NCBI RefSeq assembly: GCF_033958435.1
Contig: NC_134146.1
Coordinates: forward strand, 26,124,501-26,188,500
DNA length: 64,000 nt
Reading direction: 5' to 3'
From: Carettochelys insculpta
Taxonomy: Eukaryota > Chordata > Testudines > Carettochelyidae
Part shown: positions 1 through 10,550 of the stretch, in pieces
Layout of the letters: every line of letters starts with the position of its first letter
Numbering within the stretch: position 1 is the stretch's first letter
Notes under the pieces: model-generated
Told to the model about the DNA's origin: nothing
What the model saw: only the letters and a program-made list of their open reading frames with translations
The model's database searches: none
Translations under genes and position numbers: made by a program

Positions 1-417
1 TGGTCAAATTAAAATGGGGCATATTAAGATAAATATTCCTCTGCTTGCTTTTATCTCCTGTGTTTTAATGAATATACTCCACTGACAGTTCATGCATCTA
101 TATTATAATGTAGATTTCTATTTTAAATGCATATTTTGGAGTATTATAGAAAAGGGATTTCATGCAAACCTGATGAAATACCTTTTCATTAATCTGCACT
201 TGAAGGCAGAACAGATGAACCTACAGTTCAAAATAAGAAGAAATATAATAAAAGAGCAATACAGCCTCAAAGAAATTGCTATGGATGAGAAAAGATAACA
301 AAGCCCTTTTGACATTAAAAGAAAGTAACCAGAAGAACCTATCTATATGTGTTTGAAGACCAATAATTTTGTTATACATCTTTTAATGTAGTGTTGATTC
401 ATAATTTTCTGCTGTAG
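1..417 (+). other. RNF13: RNF13 intron (partial)
   Basis: AT-rich sequence upstream of a splice acceptor (TAG at 415-417) that begins the RING exon. I see no further exon here. The upstream RNF13 exons (protease-associated domain, transmembrane segment) must lie outside the window. Confidence 0.75.
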
Positions 418-498
418 GAGATGAGTATGATGTATGTGCCATTTGTCTGGATGAATATGAGGATGGTGACAAACTCAGAATCCTTCCTTGCTCTCATG
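418..498 (+). CDS. RNF13: RNF13 exon with first half of RING-H2 finger
   Basis: RNF13 is a membrane-anchored E3 ubiquitin ligase of the PA-TM-RING family that acts on endosomal and lysosomal membranes. This 81-nt exon lies between an AG acceptor and a GTAAGC donor (499-504). The first two bases finish a Gly codon and the last base begins an Ala codon. It encodes [17 protein letters not shown] and on to LRILPCSH, supplying the first two zinc ligands (C-A-I-C), the third Cys and the first His of the C3H2C3 RING. Joining it to 2718 preserves frame and completes the ligand pattern. The peptide is what I recall of vertebrate RNF13, so identity is very likely. Strand and position agree with RNF13 lying downstream-to-downstream of PFN2. 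Confidence 0.96.
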
Positions 499-794
499 GT
501 AAGCAGCTGCGTTTTGGTTTTTAATATTTAAATTAAAAAAAGTTATTTAAAGAAAATGTTTGTGTCCAAAATAAGAAATAAATGTACTGATTGATTTATA
601 AAACATAGCCTCTCTAATATGGCTCAAAGTCTACAAACAAAATGGGATAAAAACAGACAATTTTGGCTTCTAAATAGCAGCCAGATAAGGATAAAATGAA
701 AACACAGCTACTCACCCAACCAGTGACGACTCCTTCAGGAAAATTCCCAAGAGAAGATATGACATTGACACTGGTGCCATGAAGATCACACTAT

Positions 795-1250
795 GGCTGT
801 GTCTACATGTGCCACGTCTTCTGGAAGCAGCATGGTAATGAGCAGTCTGGAAGAAGCTAATGAGGCGTGGATGTAAATTTCCCACACCTCATTACCATAT
901 GTGTACGTGATTCAGAGTCCAGGAGAAGTTCTTCCAGACTCCAAAATACACGTGCAGACGTGCTGCCTGCAGGGATCTTCCAGAAGGAAACCCTTCTTCC
1001 AGAAGCCCCTTCTTCCCCAAAATTTTGAGGAAGAAGGAGCTTCCGGAAGGAGGGTGTCTTTCTGGAAGATCCCCACAGGCCACGTGTCTGCACATTAATT
1101 TTGGAGTCTGGAAGAGCTTCTTCTGGACTCTGAATCATGTGCCCATATGCTAATCAGGCACAGTAAATTTACATCTGCGCCTTATTAGCATCTTCCAGAC
1201 AGCTCATTACCATGCTGCTTCTGGAAGACGTGGCATGTGTAGACACAGCC
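795..1250. mobile_element. Palindromic Harbinger-type MITE in RNF13 intron
   Basis: A 456-bp element beginning GGCTGTGTCTACATGTGCC and ending in its inverse (GTAGACACAGCC). The arms match over roughly 200 bp each: the TGCTTCTGGAAGACGTGGCA and CTCATTACCATGCTGC blocks recur inverted, with the centre near 1020. There is no coding capacity; overlapping short ORFs on both strands are a by-product of the palindrome. The flanks TAT and TAA give only an imperfect 3-bp duplication. The terminus matches the autonomous Harbinger at 5563-10158. Confidence 0.8.
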
Positions 1251-2717
1251 TAAGTGTATCTATTTAATAGAAAGGATTGCAAAGGTACTCCTTGGCTATC
1301 CACACTCACTAATCATGTTGGAAAGTACGCAAATTATTCTGTGTTAAAGATAACTTTACATACGCTATAGAAAGAAATACACATTTAAAAATATTTTAGT
1401 TGGTCATGGTTAATCCTTGGGTTCCTGGCCAGCTAACACAAGTATTCTTGTCCACACTTGGTGATAGGTTGTGTTGTTCATTTTAATTAAGACATTTCAA
1501 ACATAATGTTTATTCTCAGTTTAGATAAGGCCATTGAGCTTAGTGCAGTTGTGCCAAATTTAGTCCTCATGCCAGATTGAGAGAGCAAGGACACTGGACA
1601 ACTCCAACTAATGCCAGTGAAAATTGCTTTGCAACAACCTTCTCAGGAAAAAGATTTCCAGCATCATGAATTTCTTCAGCAGGGGTCTAATGATTGCTAT
1701 GTGAGGGAAACAGATCCTCTTCCTGCCCTCAAAATCCAATAAATGTTTTTTATTATTTACAATTTATCACAGATTTTTGTTAGGGTCAGGGCCCTTCTGT
1801 TTCAAGGTGTTGTCCAAAGGTAGACATAGCGCATATCCCAACTGGTTCACAGTAAGTAACTTTCTGTGAACCCAGTCTCTGAAGAGGTTCACTTGCCATA
1901 AATGGCACCACCTTGTGGCTCCTTTAGGGTTTAGCTGTCAAGCAGTCAGATGTCCCTTCTGCTTGCTCATAATGTGGTCTCTGTGTGGACTCTTGATGCC
2001 TCCAGATGGATCCTTATAGTCTTTCCCTTTCACAATATGGAAGTCCCACTGGACAAACTCTCTCAAGCAATCTTTACATCCACTATTCAGTCTGTGCTGC
2101 TTTCTCAGTGGCTTGTAAAGGACCTTGGACATACACATTATTCTGGGTTCCAGGCCATGGTACCTTCTGATGAGCAACCACAATCTGCTCAAGCTACACA
2201 TTTCTTGCTGTTTCTCTGGGCTCTTTCCCACTTTGATTCCCTATCTCCTAGCCCACCTCTGCATCTCCACTGGAGCTTCCTCTACTCCCTGTGGCCACTT
2301 CACCCCTTCTGTGGTTCTTGCCAGAGACTATAGTCCAAGGCAGGATCCCAGGACCTACTTTTCCCTAGACAGCCTTCCACCCTCCTCCTCCTGCTGCCAC
2401 CACCACCACCTTATCTTTCCTTCTCTTCCCTCCTCTCTGAGGAGTTACTGCAGAGCATCTCCCTACCTTTATAAAAGCTCACCCTGCCCTAACCAGCTGG
2501 CCTTATCAATTAACTGGTTTAAGTCCCTGGCTGTCTCCTAGATGCAGCCTATGAAGTTAATTGGCCCATTTTACCCAGTCAGGTATTATTTAGAGTTGAC
2601 GCCCAATCTCAAGATCTTATGAAATCAGCATTATTTGTAACAAAGCGGTACACAGAATTATAGCAAGAGTAACTGCAGACTGTCATGTTTACTCATACCT
2701 GTTTTGCTTCCTGACAG
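1251..2717 (+). other. RNF13: RNF13 intron, remainder
   Basis: No exon is seen. From about 1780 to 2540 the composition becomes C/T-rich, with a TTATAAAAG sequence near 2468. This could be an old LTR or other repeat, but I see no termini or target duplication. The polypyrimidine-AG acceptor at 2700-2717 leads into the last exon. Confidence 0.6.
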
Positions 2718-3082
2718 CATATCACTGCAAGTGTGTGGACCCATGGCTGACTAAAACCAAAAAAACATGTCCTGTGTGTAAGCAGAAAGTGGTTCCTTCT
2801 CAAGGGGATTCCGACTCTGAAACGGACAGCAGTCAAGAAGAGAATGAAGTCTCCGAAAACACCCCTTTGCTTAGACCACTAGCTTCAGTTAGCACTCAGT
2901 CATTTGGGGCTTTGTCAGAATCTCATTCCCATCAAAACATGACTGAGTCTTCAGAATATGAGGAAGACGACAATGAAGGTATCGATAGTAGTGATGCAGA
3001 GGATGGACTGAATGAAGAAAGTGTAGTGGTTCAGCTGCAGCCCAATGATGAAAGGGAGTACCCAGTGGCAAATACCGTTTGA
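2718..3082 (+). CDS. RNF13: RNF13 last coding exon, RING C-terminus and acidic tail
   Basis: The exon starts after ACAG at 2714-2717 and ends in TGA at 3080-3082. It supplies the remaining RING-H2 ligands (AYHCKC, then CPVC), so with 418-498 the finger is complete: C-x2-C, C-x-H, H-x2-C, C-x2-C. The rest is the long hydrophilic, Ser/Glu/Asp-rich cytoplasmic tail ending VVVQLQPNDEREYPVANTV, the expected RNF13 C-terminus; it carries an acidic SSEYEEDDNEG run. No frameshift or premature stop is present, so the gene looks functional. The tail is probably less constrained than the RING; I cannot align it to other species here. Confidence 0.97.
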
Positions 3083-4180
3083 GCTTCAAGACTGTTAGTG
3101 ATCAGTCCTGTAAGAACAAAACTGTTCAGAAAGCTATACTTTACATACACATAGGGAATGCATTCTATTTGTAGCCTCTTTAGTTACATCAATAGATGCA
3201 GCTCTTCATGTAGTGTTCTATGGTTTAATCGTATTAGAAACAGACTTTTTTGGTTTCGTTATTCATTCACATATTTATCTTTTCAAAATGAACAGTTGAA
3301 CTGATTTTCAGAGTACTAATGAATAATGCTGAGAGTCTCCATCAGTAGTGATGTCACAATAAACCAGAGACTCCACTGTACATGTCAGTATCTTGTTGAA
3401 ATGGGATATAGCCAAGAAAGTATATTTTTCCTGATTACAGCTTGTAGGTAAGACTGGCTTATATTGATAGCAATATTTATTAAACCTATGGTAAGAGCTA
3501 CCCCTACAACCCCATCAAAAGTCCATATGGTTTCTCTGTCTGTGGGGCTTTCCCAAATTGCCACTATTACTGACAGAAAAAAGTAGAACACTTTTCATAT
3601 TCATTTAGCAAGCACACCACAAAGCAGGGAAACGAATGCTTTAATCTAGACAGCAGTGATTCTGTTACTTTTCTGGGTAATCCTGTTGAGCTAGCAAGAG
3701 CTGTTTAAAGTTGTGAAGGAAGTTTCAGAGTCAGTTAGGACTCAAATAGCTCACACAAAACAATTCATGATGAACATCTTATTAATTGACCCCATTTGCT
3801 GATAGCGGCTAGACTAACTGCCTGTGAAAATAATGCAGGGGCTGGGAGTGACCAAACAGCAAAGCAAGCCAAGTTGCATATAATACTGTATTGTAGTAAC
3901 TGTTCTGTTGATCCTCACATCATACACCTCTAAATAGGGAGCATTCTATGCTGCATTAGTCTGCTAAATTATGTACATAGACAACTTGTTTTTCAAGTAT
4001 TTGATTTGAAAATGAGTGGTTATAAATATTTAACAGAACTCTGCTTACCAGTGTATTATGAAAAACTAAATTATATATAATGCCATCATAACTATGTATA
4101 ATCAAAATGCAAAGATTTTTATATGGCCTTGTTTAACGGGGATTTGAAAGAATGTTAATAAACATGTTTTCCACTTTAAG
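3083..4180 (+). terminator. RNF13: RNF13 3'UTR and candidate polyadenylation sites
   Basis: About 1.1 kb of AT-rich sequence without coding potential follows the stop codon. AATAAA hexamers occur at 3358-3363 and 4157-4162, with a further one at 4356-4361. The 4157 site, followed by a T-rich stretch, is my preferred distal signal. Which one is used cannot be decided from sequence alone. Confidence 0.6.
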
Positions 4181-4223
4181 TCCAAGTAGGAATTTACTAA
4201 ACTATCCCATTATCTACATTTTT

Positions 4224-4273
4224 TGTGTGTGTGGGTGTGTGTGTGTGTGTGTGTCGGTGGGTGGGTGGGTGTT
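4224..4273. repeat. (GT)n/(GGGT)n microsatellite
   Basis: A run of GT dinucleotides interrupted by GGG, followed by four GGTG-type units. It lies just past the RNF13 polyadenylation region. Confidence 0.9.
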
Positions 4274-5400
4274 TCAAAGAACCAGGAAATGGAAATGTTA
4301 AGGTTCCCATAACATTAGCTCACCTGCATTGCACCAAAGGTATATCACAGGATACAATAAACAGTACAGTGATCAACAGTATGTACACTGTAAGTGTGAT
4401 GTGACTCTAACTTTTGTATCATTTATTTGAATTTGTGATCTAAAAGCTGCAAAGATGTAGATTTTTTTTGCATATAATTTGTGTAATTTTCAGAGGAAAA
4501 GAAAACAGCAGAAACAAAGCCTCTGTCATTAATCACTCCTACTCCCCATGCTGGCCCCTTAAAGCCAGCAGAGTCTATATTTGTGAATTGGTAACCAAAC
4601 ACCCAAACCAAATACCAGAGAGATTCCTGGTGAGGCCCTCTGTTTTCACAGCTCCAATGCATGATGCAGTCACTCCTTTCTTGCTTAGTACCTGGGAAAG
4701 GAAGTCATTTCTGCAGGGCAGCTTCGTTAGTAGTTAGGGAAAGGTCATTGCATGCTACTGGAGGAAGTCAGATTTCCCAAAGTGTAGGGGAGTGGGAGGA
4801 GTTGTAAATGAATGATGTGTCTCAGTTCCTCACACCACCAAGCATCCCTGGTGAGGGTAAGCAGAATGTAAGGCTTACTCTGCATATCCTCACCATGCAT
4901 TCACCCAGATGCAATTTTTAAGTGTAAATGTTTTCACTTTCAACAGAAGCTATGCCATTATTCTGTACTAAGGTCCAGGCACACACTTTGTTGAAAACTG
5001 AGGTCTTTATAATAATATAATTTATGATGACCTGTGTTTTTTTTATGTGAAAATTTTTGAAAAACTGAACAAATTCCTTCTTCAAACAGACTACAGTAAG
5101 CTCTCTGACTGACTACATTGCAAGATTTGCCACACTGGCTCCAAAGCTCAGCAGCAGTTTAATGGCTCCTCAAAGTAACCAACACCAGTTATCATAGTGC
5201 ATATTTGTTCCCAGCCCTGTTCCTGCCTTGCCTTGCTCCAAGTCCTGAATTTTGGCTCTGCCTCCTGGTTCTGGCAGCCAACTCCTGCTTTAACCAGTGA
5301 ACACAACCTACTAGAGTCTCAGTCACCCATCACCTAGAACAGGCTTGCAGAATCTCCAGATGTGGATAAGTTATTTTTATGGAAAACAATTAAATTTGAG
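4274..5400. other. Intergenic DNA, no feature recognised
   Basis: Sequence between the RNF13 3' end and the Penelope-like element. Short ORFs here lack any recognisable motif. The 5210-5330 part is Cys/Leu-codon rich on one strand and may be an old repeat, but no boundaries are visible. Confidence 0.6.
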
Positions 5401-5993
5401 AACAACAAAAAGTCTTGTGGCAACTTATAGACTAACAGATATTTTGGAGCATAAGCTTTCGTGGGCAAAGACCCACTTCATCAGATTCATCAGTGGGGGG
5501 TGGTTTCAAAGGGGTATTTAAAGAGTGGGGTCCCAGTAAGAGGGAGGGCCAGAGCTGACAAGGGCTACATCTACATGTGAAGCCTACATCGAAATAGCCT
5601 ATTTCGATGTAGCAACATCGAAATAGGCTATTTCGATGAATAACGTCTACACGTCCTCCAGGGCTGGCAACGTCGATGTTCAACTTCGACATTGCGCAGC
5701 ACCACATCGAAATAGGCGCAGCGAGGGAACGTCTGCACGCCAAAGTAGCACACATCGAAATAGGGATGCCAGGCACAGCTGCAGACAGGGTTACAGGGCG
5801 GACTAGCGCTTCCGGGGCAACAGCTAGCCACTCCCTTAAAGGGCCCCTCCCAGACACACTCAGCCCGCACAGCACGCGGTCTAAGGAGCTATAGGCACAC
5901 AGACCCCGGGTGACGCAGGCATGGACCCCCAGCAGCAGCAGCAGCCAGAGGTCCACCCAGCCCTCCCGGCAGGAGCAGGGCTCGCCCTGATCC

Positions 5994-7270
5994 ATGCCAT
6001 GTGGGAGGCAGCTGAGCACCTCCTTGCTACACCGGAGGAGGAGCTGCCCCCAGGGCAGCAGGGCTCAACCCCCAACCCTGCAGCACCCCGCCCCCACCCC
6101 GCCTCACACGCCGGCGGCTGTGGAGCTACCCCACCAGCACTGGCTGGTGCTTGAGGAGTGGGACGACAACCGCTGGCTCAGGAACTTCAGGATGAGACGG
6201 CAGACATTTATGGAGCTGTGCCAGTGGCTCACCCCCGCACTCAGGCACCAGGACACTGCCATGCGACATGCCCTCCCAGTGGAGCAACGGGTCGGCATTG
6301 CTGTCTGGAAGCTGGCCACTCAAGACAGCTACCGATCCGTGGGACAGCAGTTTGGTGTCGGCAAGGCCACCGTCGGGGCTGTCCTCATGCAGGTAAGAGA
6401 ACCCACGGGGGGAGGGCAGGGCAGCGGAGGGGGGCCTGGGGAGGGGAGGGCAGGGCAGGGCCACGCCACGCACACCCTGCTCACCCCTCATTGGTGCTGT
6501 CCCATGTGCTTTCCCTGCAGGATGTGCATGCCATGCTCCTGCACAGGCTCGTGAGGCTGGGGGACCCAGATGCCACCATCGCGGCCTTTGCCACCCTGGG
6601 CTTCCCCAATTGCTTCGGGGCTCTGGATGGGACTCACATCCCCATCCGCGCCCTGCATCACAGTGGAGGACGCTACATCAATCGCAAGGGCTACCATTCT
6701 GTGGTCCTCCAGGCCTTGGTGGACAGCCGGGGCCGTTTCTGGGACATGTATGTGGGCTGGCCTGGCAGCACCCACGACGCCCGGGTTTTCCGGAACTCGG
6801 GCCTGTGCCACGGGCTGGAGGCGGGGACCTACATCCCCCAGCGGGAGATCCCTGTGGGGGACACCACCCTGCCCCTCTGCGTCATCGCAGATGCAGCATA
6901 CCCCCTCCAGCCCTGGCTCATGCACCCGTACACGGGCCATCTCTCTGCTAGCCAGGAGCGCTTCAACCAGCGCCTGAACCACGCGCGCCAGGTGGTGGAG
7001 CGCTCATTTGGCTGCCTGAAAGGACGCTGGAGATGTCTCCTGACCCGCCTGGATGCGGGCCCCAACAACATCCCCCTGATTGTGGGTGCCTGCTGCGCCC
7101 TGCACAATTTGGTGGAGAGCAAGGGAGAGGCCTTTTTCCAGGGCTGGGCTGTGGAGGCCAGCAGGGCTGACGTGCAGCCACCCGCTGCCCCCAGTCAGCA
7201 GGTGGACCCTGAAGGGACCCGGGCCCGGGAGGCCCTGCGGGCCCACTTTGATGATGAGGCCACAGGGTGA
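5994..7270 (+). CDS. Harbinger DDE transposase (HARBI1-like), one intron
   Basis: The transposase cuts and rejoins the element at its terminal repeats. Two exons are inferred, 5994-6392 and 6521-7270, joined in phase 0 across a 128-nt GTAAGA...CTGCAG intron, giving about 382 residues. The N-terminal part holds a helix-turn-helix (YRSVGQQFGVGKATVGAVL, about residues 113-131). The DDE domain shows GALDGTHIPI (Asp near 169), GSTHDARVF (Asp near 219), IADAAYPL (Asp near 257) and VVERSFGCLKGRW (Glu near 293), so no key acidic residue is lost. The true start is uncertain. An ATG at 5921 opens a Gln-rich frame that is out of register with exon 1, so either a one-base break lies near 6070-6120 or translation starts at 5994. 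AATAAA at 7447-7452 could end the transcript. Confidence 0.88.
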
Positions 7271-7531
7271 ACTCTGCCAGGCCCCCCCACTATCCACCCC
7301 TTCCTCCACAACACTCCCTGCCCCAACGCCCAGACCATGGAGCACCCAACCACACCCCCCTCCCACTTTTCCTGGACAAATGACAGCACGCACTTGTGGC
7401 TGAACTTAAACTGCTTTTTCTTTTAGAACTTTTTTTTTTAACTGTAAATAAAACAAGAACAAACTATAGACAACGTGTGGAACAAAAGTAATGTGTACAA
7501 ATAAAACAATAGTAATAAAAAAGTTTGTTCA

Positions 7532-9795
7532 CTAATAAAAAGAAAACCAGGGATGATAAAGGGGAGAACTATTTACATGGGGGGGGGCAAACGGGGGGCA
7601 CAAATTAATGTCACAACTATATACAAGGGGGGGCCACGTCCCAGGCTCCTCGCCCCTAAAGTCCGGCACTGGGCGTGGGCGGCCGGGAGCCCTGCTGCGG
7701 CCGCAGCCCTGTCCGGGGCTGGCTGGGGGCGGGGCGGACCGGAAGATATGCCCAGCGAGTCTCAGCTGGCTCCAGGGGTCCCTCGGCGCTCCGGCCCTCG
7801 GCGGTGGGTGGCGGGGCGACGGCGGAGGGGACGGCGACGTGCAGAGCAGCTGGTGGTGCGGCTGGTGGAGCAGGCAGGGTGGGCGCTGCGGCGGCCGGCA
7901 CAGCATGGGGGGGGGGGGGGGGGCCAGGTCATCCACCAGGCGGTTTAAAGTGTCCATGTAGGCCCCCCATGCCTCTTGGCGCCAGGCCAGCGGCCGCTCC
8001 TGCAGTTCGACGCGGCGTTGCTCCACCCGCAGGTGCCGCTCCGCCACCTCCAGCTGCCGATGGTGGATGGCCAGCAGCTGGGGGTCCGTCGCCGTCGGCG
8101 GGTGGTGGTGCGGGGTCCGCCGTCTAGCCCGCTGTGGGGCCGGTTGGTCCTCGGCCAAGGGGCTTGCCTGGAGCGATGGCCCCGGAGGGGTCTCCGGGAC
8201 CACTGATGCCTCGCCGGCGCTCTCTTCCGGCCCTTCCGATGGTGCAGCTGCGGGACACGGGGTGGGGGGGAAGAAGAATGGAGACAGGCGTTAGTGTGGG
8301 CCCTGAGCCATGGCCTTTGTCCCCCCAGCCCTGTGCTGCAGGTTCCCCATCCCCGTCCCCGGGAGATGCTGCTGTGATAGATGGGGTTCAGGGGTCCCCC
8401 TGCATTGCACCCCGTCCCCTGGTGGGAGCGACTCTCACTTCACTCTGCAGGGTCTGACAGGAAAGGTTTCTTAGGCCACAGATGCCCAGTTTCTCCCAGG
8501 AGTGACAGCACCAGGTGTCAGAAGAGACAGTCCTTCCAACCCGTCCTGGGAAGAAGACCCCCAAGGGGTGCCCCTCTGGGATGCAGCTTTCCCCCTCCTC
8601 AGGCTGGCTGCCTTCCAGCTCTCCCTTCCCCTAGCCTCTACCTGCGGCCCCCGTCCTCCCCCCCCCCGCCATTTCAAAGCCAGCTCGGCTCCTCCCTCCT
8701 CTTTGTTCAGGGCAGAGGTGGTCAGCTGCCAGCTGTAGCCCCACGATCATCCTTTGCCCCTGGGAGCTATTCGGCTCTTGTTGCTCATATCTAGCCTGAG
8801 TCTCCCTTTTGCACTCCCCCCACTCCATCACATGCTGCTGTTGCGGGGTGTCCCACCCCTCTCCTCCCGGGGGCCCCTCGAGGTTCTGCTCCCCCCTGCC
8901 CCGGGGATGGGGCATGGCACTGTCGTGGGGGGCGGGCAGGGGCTGATGCACTGCTGTGAGGGACATGGCCCTGCTGTCCTTGGGGCCATGGCCATGTGAG
9001 CATGTGGGGGGCCCTGGACACATATCTATTACCCCCGCCCCTCAAGCCCAGGGGTGTACACCAGAGGGGGGTACATACCTGTCGGTCCACTCCCACGGTC
9101 TGGAGATCCCCGGGGGGCGGAGGCCCGGCTGCTACTCCGGGATGGCAGGAGGAGGATCTGCAGCCTGGATTCTGCGGAGGAGGAGCCCCCCTCCTCCTCC
9201 TCCTCCTGCTGCGATGGCCTGGGGGTGGGCTCCGGGGGGGCCCGCAGGGTGCGGGGCTTACCTCCGGGGCGGACTCCGGCTGAAGGGCCTGCTGGGGCTC
9301 GTCGGCCGAAGTATCAAGGGTGGCCGGAGGGGAGGAGGTGTGCCAGGAGCCCAGGATGTCCCTGAGCTCCCTGTAAAAGGGGCAAGTGACGGGGGCGGCC
9401 CCAGATCGGCCGGCCGCATCCCGGGCCCAGGCATAACCCTGCTGCAGCTCCTTCACCTTACTCCTGACGTGATCAGGAGTGCGGGCAGGGTGACCCCGGG
9501 CAGCCAGGCCGTCGGCCAGCTGAGCGAACGCATCCGCGTTCCGCATCTTGCTCCCCGTTAACTGGAGCACCTCCTCCTCACTCCAGAGCCCCAGCAGGTC
9601 CCGCAGCTCAGCCTCCCTCCAGGAGGGGCCCCGCTGCCGCTTGCCAGCCTGGCTGCCCACCTGGCTGGGCTGGCTGCCCTGGCTCCCCTTGGGGGGGGGT
9701 CCCCTGGGGGGGGGGTGCTGCCGGGCGGCCATTGATGGTCCTGTGGCTGCTGAGGGACGTACAGGCTGGCCGCGTGTCTGGGCTGCTGCCTGCAC
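7532..9795 (-). CDS. Harbinger Myb/SANT-like DNA-binding partner protein
   Basis: Harbinger elements need a second, Myb-like protein that brings the transposase to the ends. The first exon (9795 down to 9262) encodes a Pro/Gln-rich leader and a trihelix-type SANT domain (about residues 58-150): two helices rich in Leu/Trp, then RTPDHVRSKVKELQQGYAWA and CPFYRELRDILG. I infer a second exon at 9208-9079 (acidic Glu run, then Ser-rich) and a third from 8247 to the stop at 7532, which has an amphipathic helix, RQLEVAERHLRVEQRRVELQ, and a Pro-rich tail. The junctions use GTAAGC and GTATGT donors and CAG acceptors and keep frame, giving about 459 residues. The first intron would be only 53 nt, so that junction is tentative. 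Without splicing the first frame runs on into low-complexity sequence to 8791. A 17-base G run at 7907-7923 within exon 3 could shift the frame of the C-terminus. Confidence 0.75.
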
Positions 9796-10550
9796 GTTCC
9801 CTCAGCTTCCTGCACAGGAAGGGAGCGGGAGGGGACCTTTAAGGTGCCGCTCCACGCGGCCACCATTGAGCTGAGGGGCTGGAGAGAGCGTCTCTCAACT
9901 CCTCAGCTGATGGCCGCCATGGAGGACTCCGCAATTTCGAAGTTGCGGGACGCACAATGACTACACGGTCCCTACTTCAACGTTGAACGTTGAAGTAGGG
10001 CGCTATCCCCATCTCCTGATGAGGATAGCGACTTCGACGTCTCGCCCCCTAACGTCGAAGTTAACTTCGAAATAGCGCCCGACGCGTGTAGCCGTGATGG
10101 GCGCTATTTCGAAGTTAGTGCCGCTACTTCGAAGTAGCGTGCACGTGTAGACACGGCTAAGGTCTATTCAGCAAGGTGGAAATGGCCCAGTATCAACAGT
10201 ACTTATCAAAAGATGAAAAAACAAGATCAGACAGGGGGATGTGAGCCATTGTCAGCGTCTAATGGGGAGCTATCAACACCCAGAGCAGAGAAACTGTCTT
10301 TGTAAACTTTGAGCCACTGCCAGTCTCTGTTTAATCCACAGTTAATGGAGTCAAATTTGCAAATAATTTGCAGTTCAGAGATTTCTCTCTCCATTTGATT
10401 TTTAAAATTTTTTGTTTCAGAACTGTCACCCTTAAATCTGCCACTGAGTGTCCAGCGAGATTGAAGTCTTCCCCCACAGATTTTTAAAAGGGAGAAGAAG
10501 GCAGTGAAAAGATGCTGAGCACACAAGTGAGACATCAAAATGGGCACCAT

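Larger units (their letters stand above)
5563..10158. mobile_element. PIF/Harbinger DNA transposon, near-complete autonomous copy
   Basis: A 4596-bp element. The left end begins GGCTACATCTACATGTG and the right end, read inward, begins AGCCGTGTCTACACGTG: imperfect 17-bp terminal inverted repeats. It is flanked by a 3-bp duplication AAG (5560-5562, 10159-10161), as expected for the superfamily. Subterminal regions carry repeated palindromes of the type tcgaaatag-ctatttcga (5587-5640, 10020-10140). Inside are two convergent genes, a DDE transposase (+) and a Myb/SANT-like protein (-), the standard two-protein Harbinger layout. The element is far more GC- and CpG-rich than its surroundings, which argues for a fairly recent insertion. 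The target site can be reconstructed from the paralogous PLE at 36835-36860. Confidence 0.93.
5401..10550 (-). mobile_element. Penelope-like element remnant split by a Harbinger insertion
   Basis: The two halves, 5401-5562 and 10159-10550, are one 5'-truncated PLE in minus orientation. On the minus strand the 10227-10550 part encodes a PLE C-terminus, with the motif ELQIICKFDSINCGLNRDWQ followed by GSHPP and a stop. The left half is the 3' tail, including the 'gggcaaagacccacttcatc' hairpin-like block. The plus-strand copy at 36505-37040 has the same peptide and tail but no insertion, so it shows the original continuous arrangement. No reverse transcriptase remains. Confidence 0.88.

Noticed and set aside
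857..1138. ORFs on both strands with similar peptides
   Set aside because: The palindromic MITE makes both strands encode the same peptide; not a gene.
1780..2540. LTR promoter in the RNF13 intron (TTATAAAAG)
   Set aside because: No TG/CA termini, no duplication and no second LTR could be found.
5432..6019. 195-codon minus-strand ORF
   Set aside because: It crosses the PLE/Harbinger junction and antisense of the transposase exon; no motif.
5563..10158. Harbinger transposase as a domesticated host gene
   Set aside because: Terminal repeats, target duplication, the partner gene and the paralogous empty site show an ordinary mobile copy.
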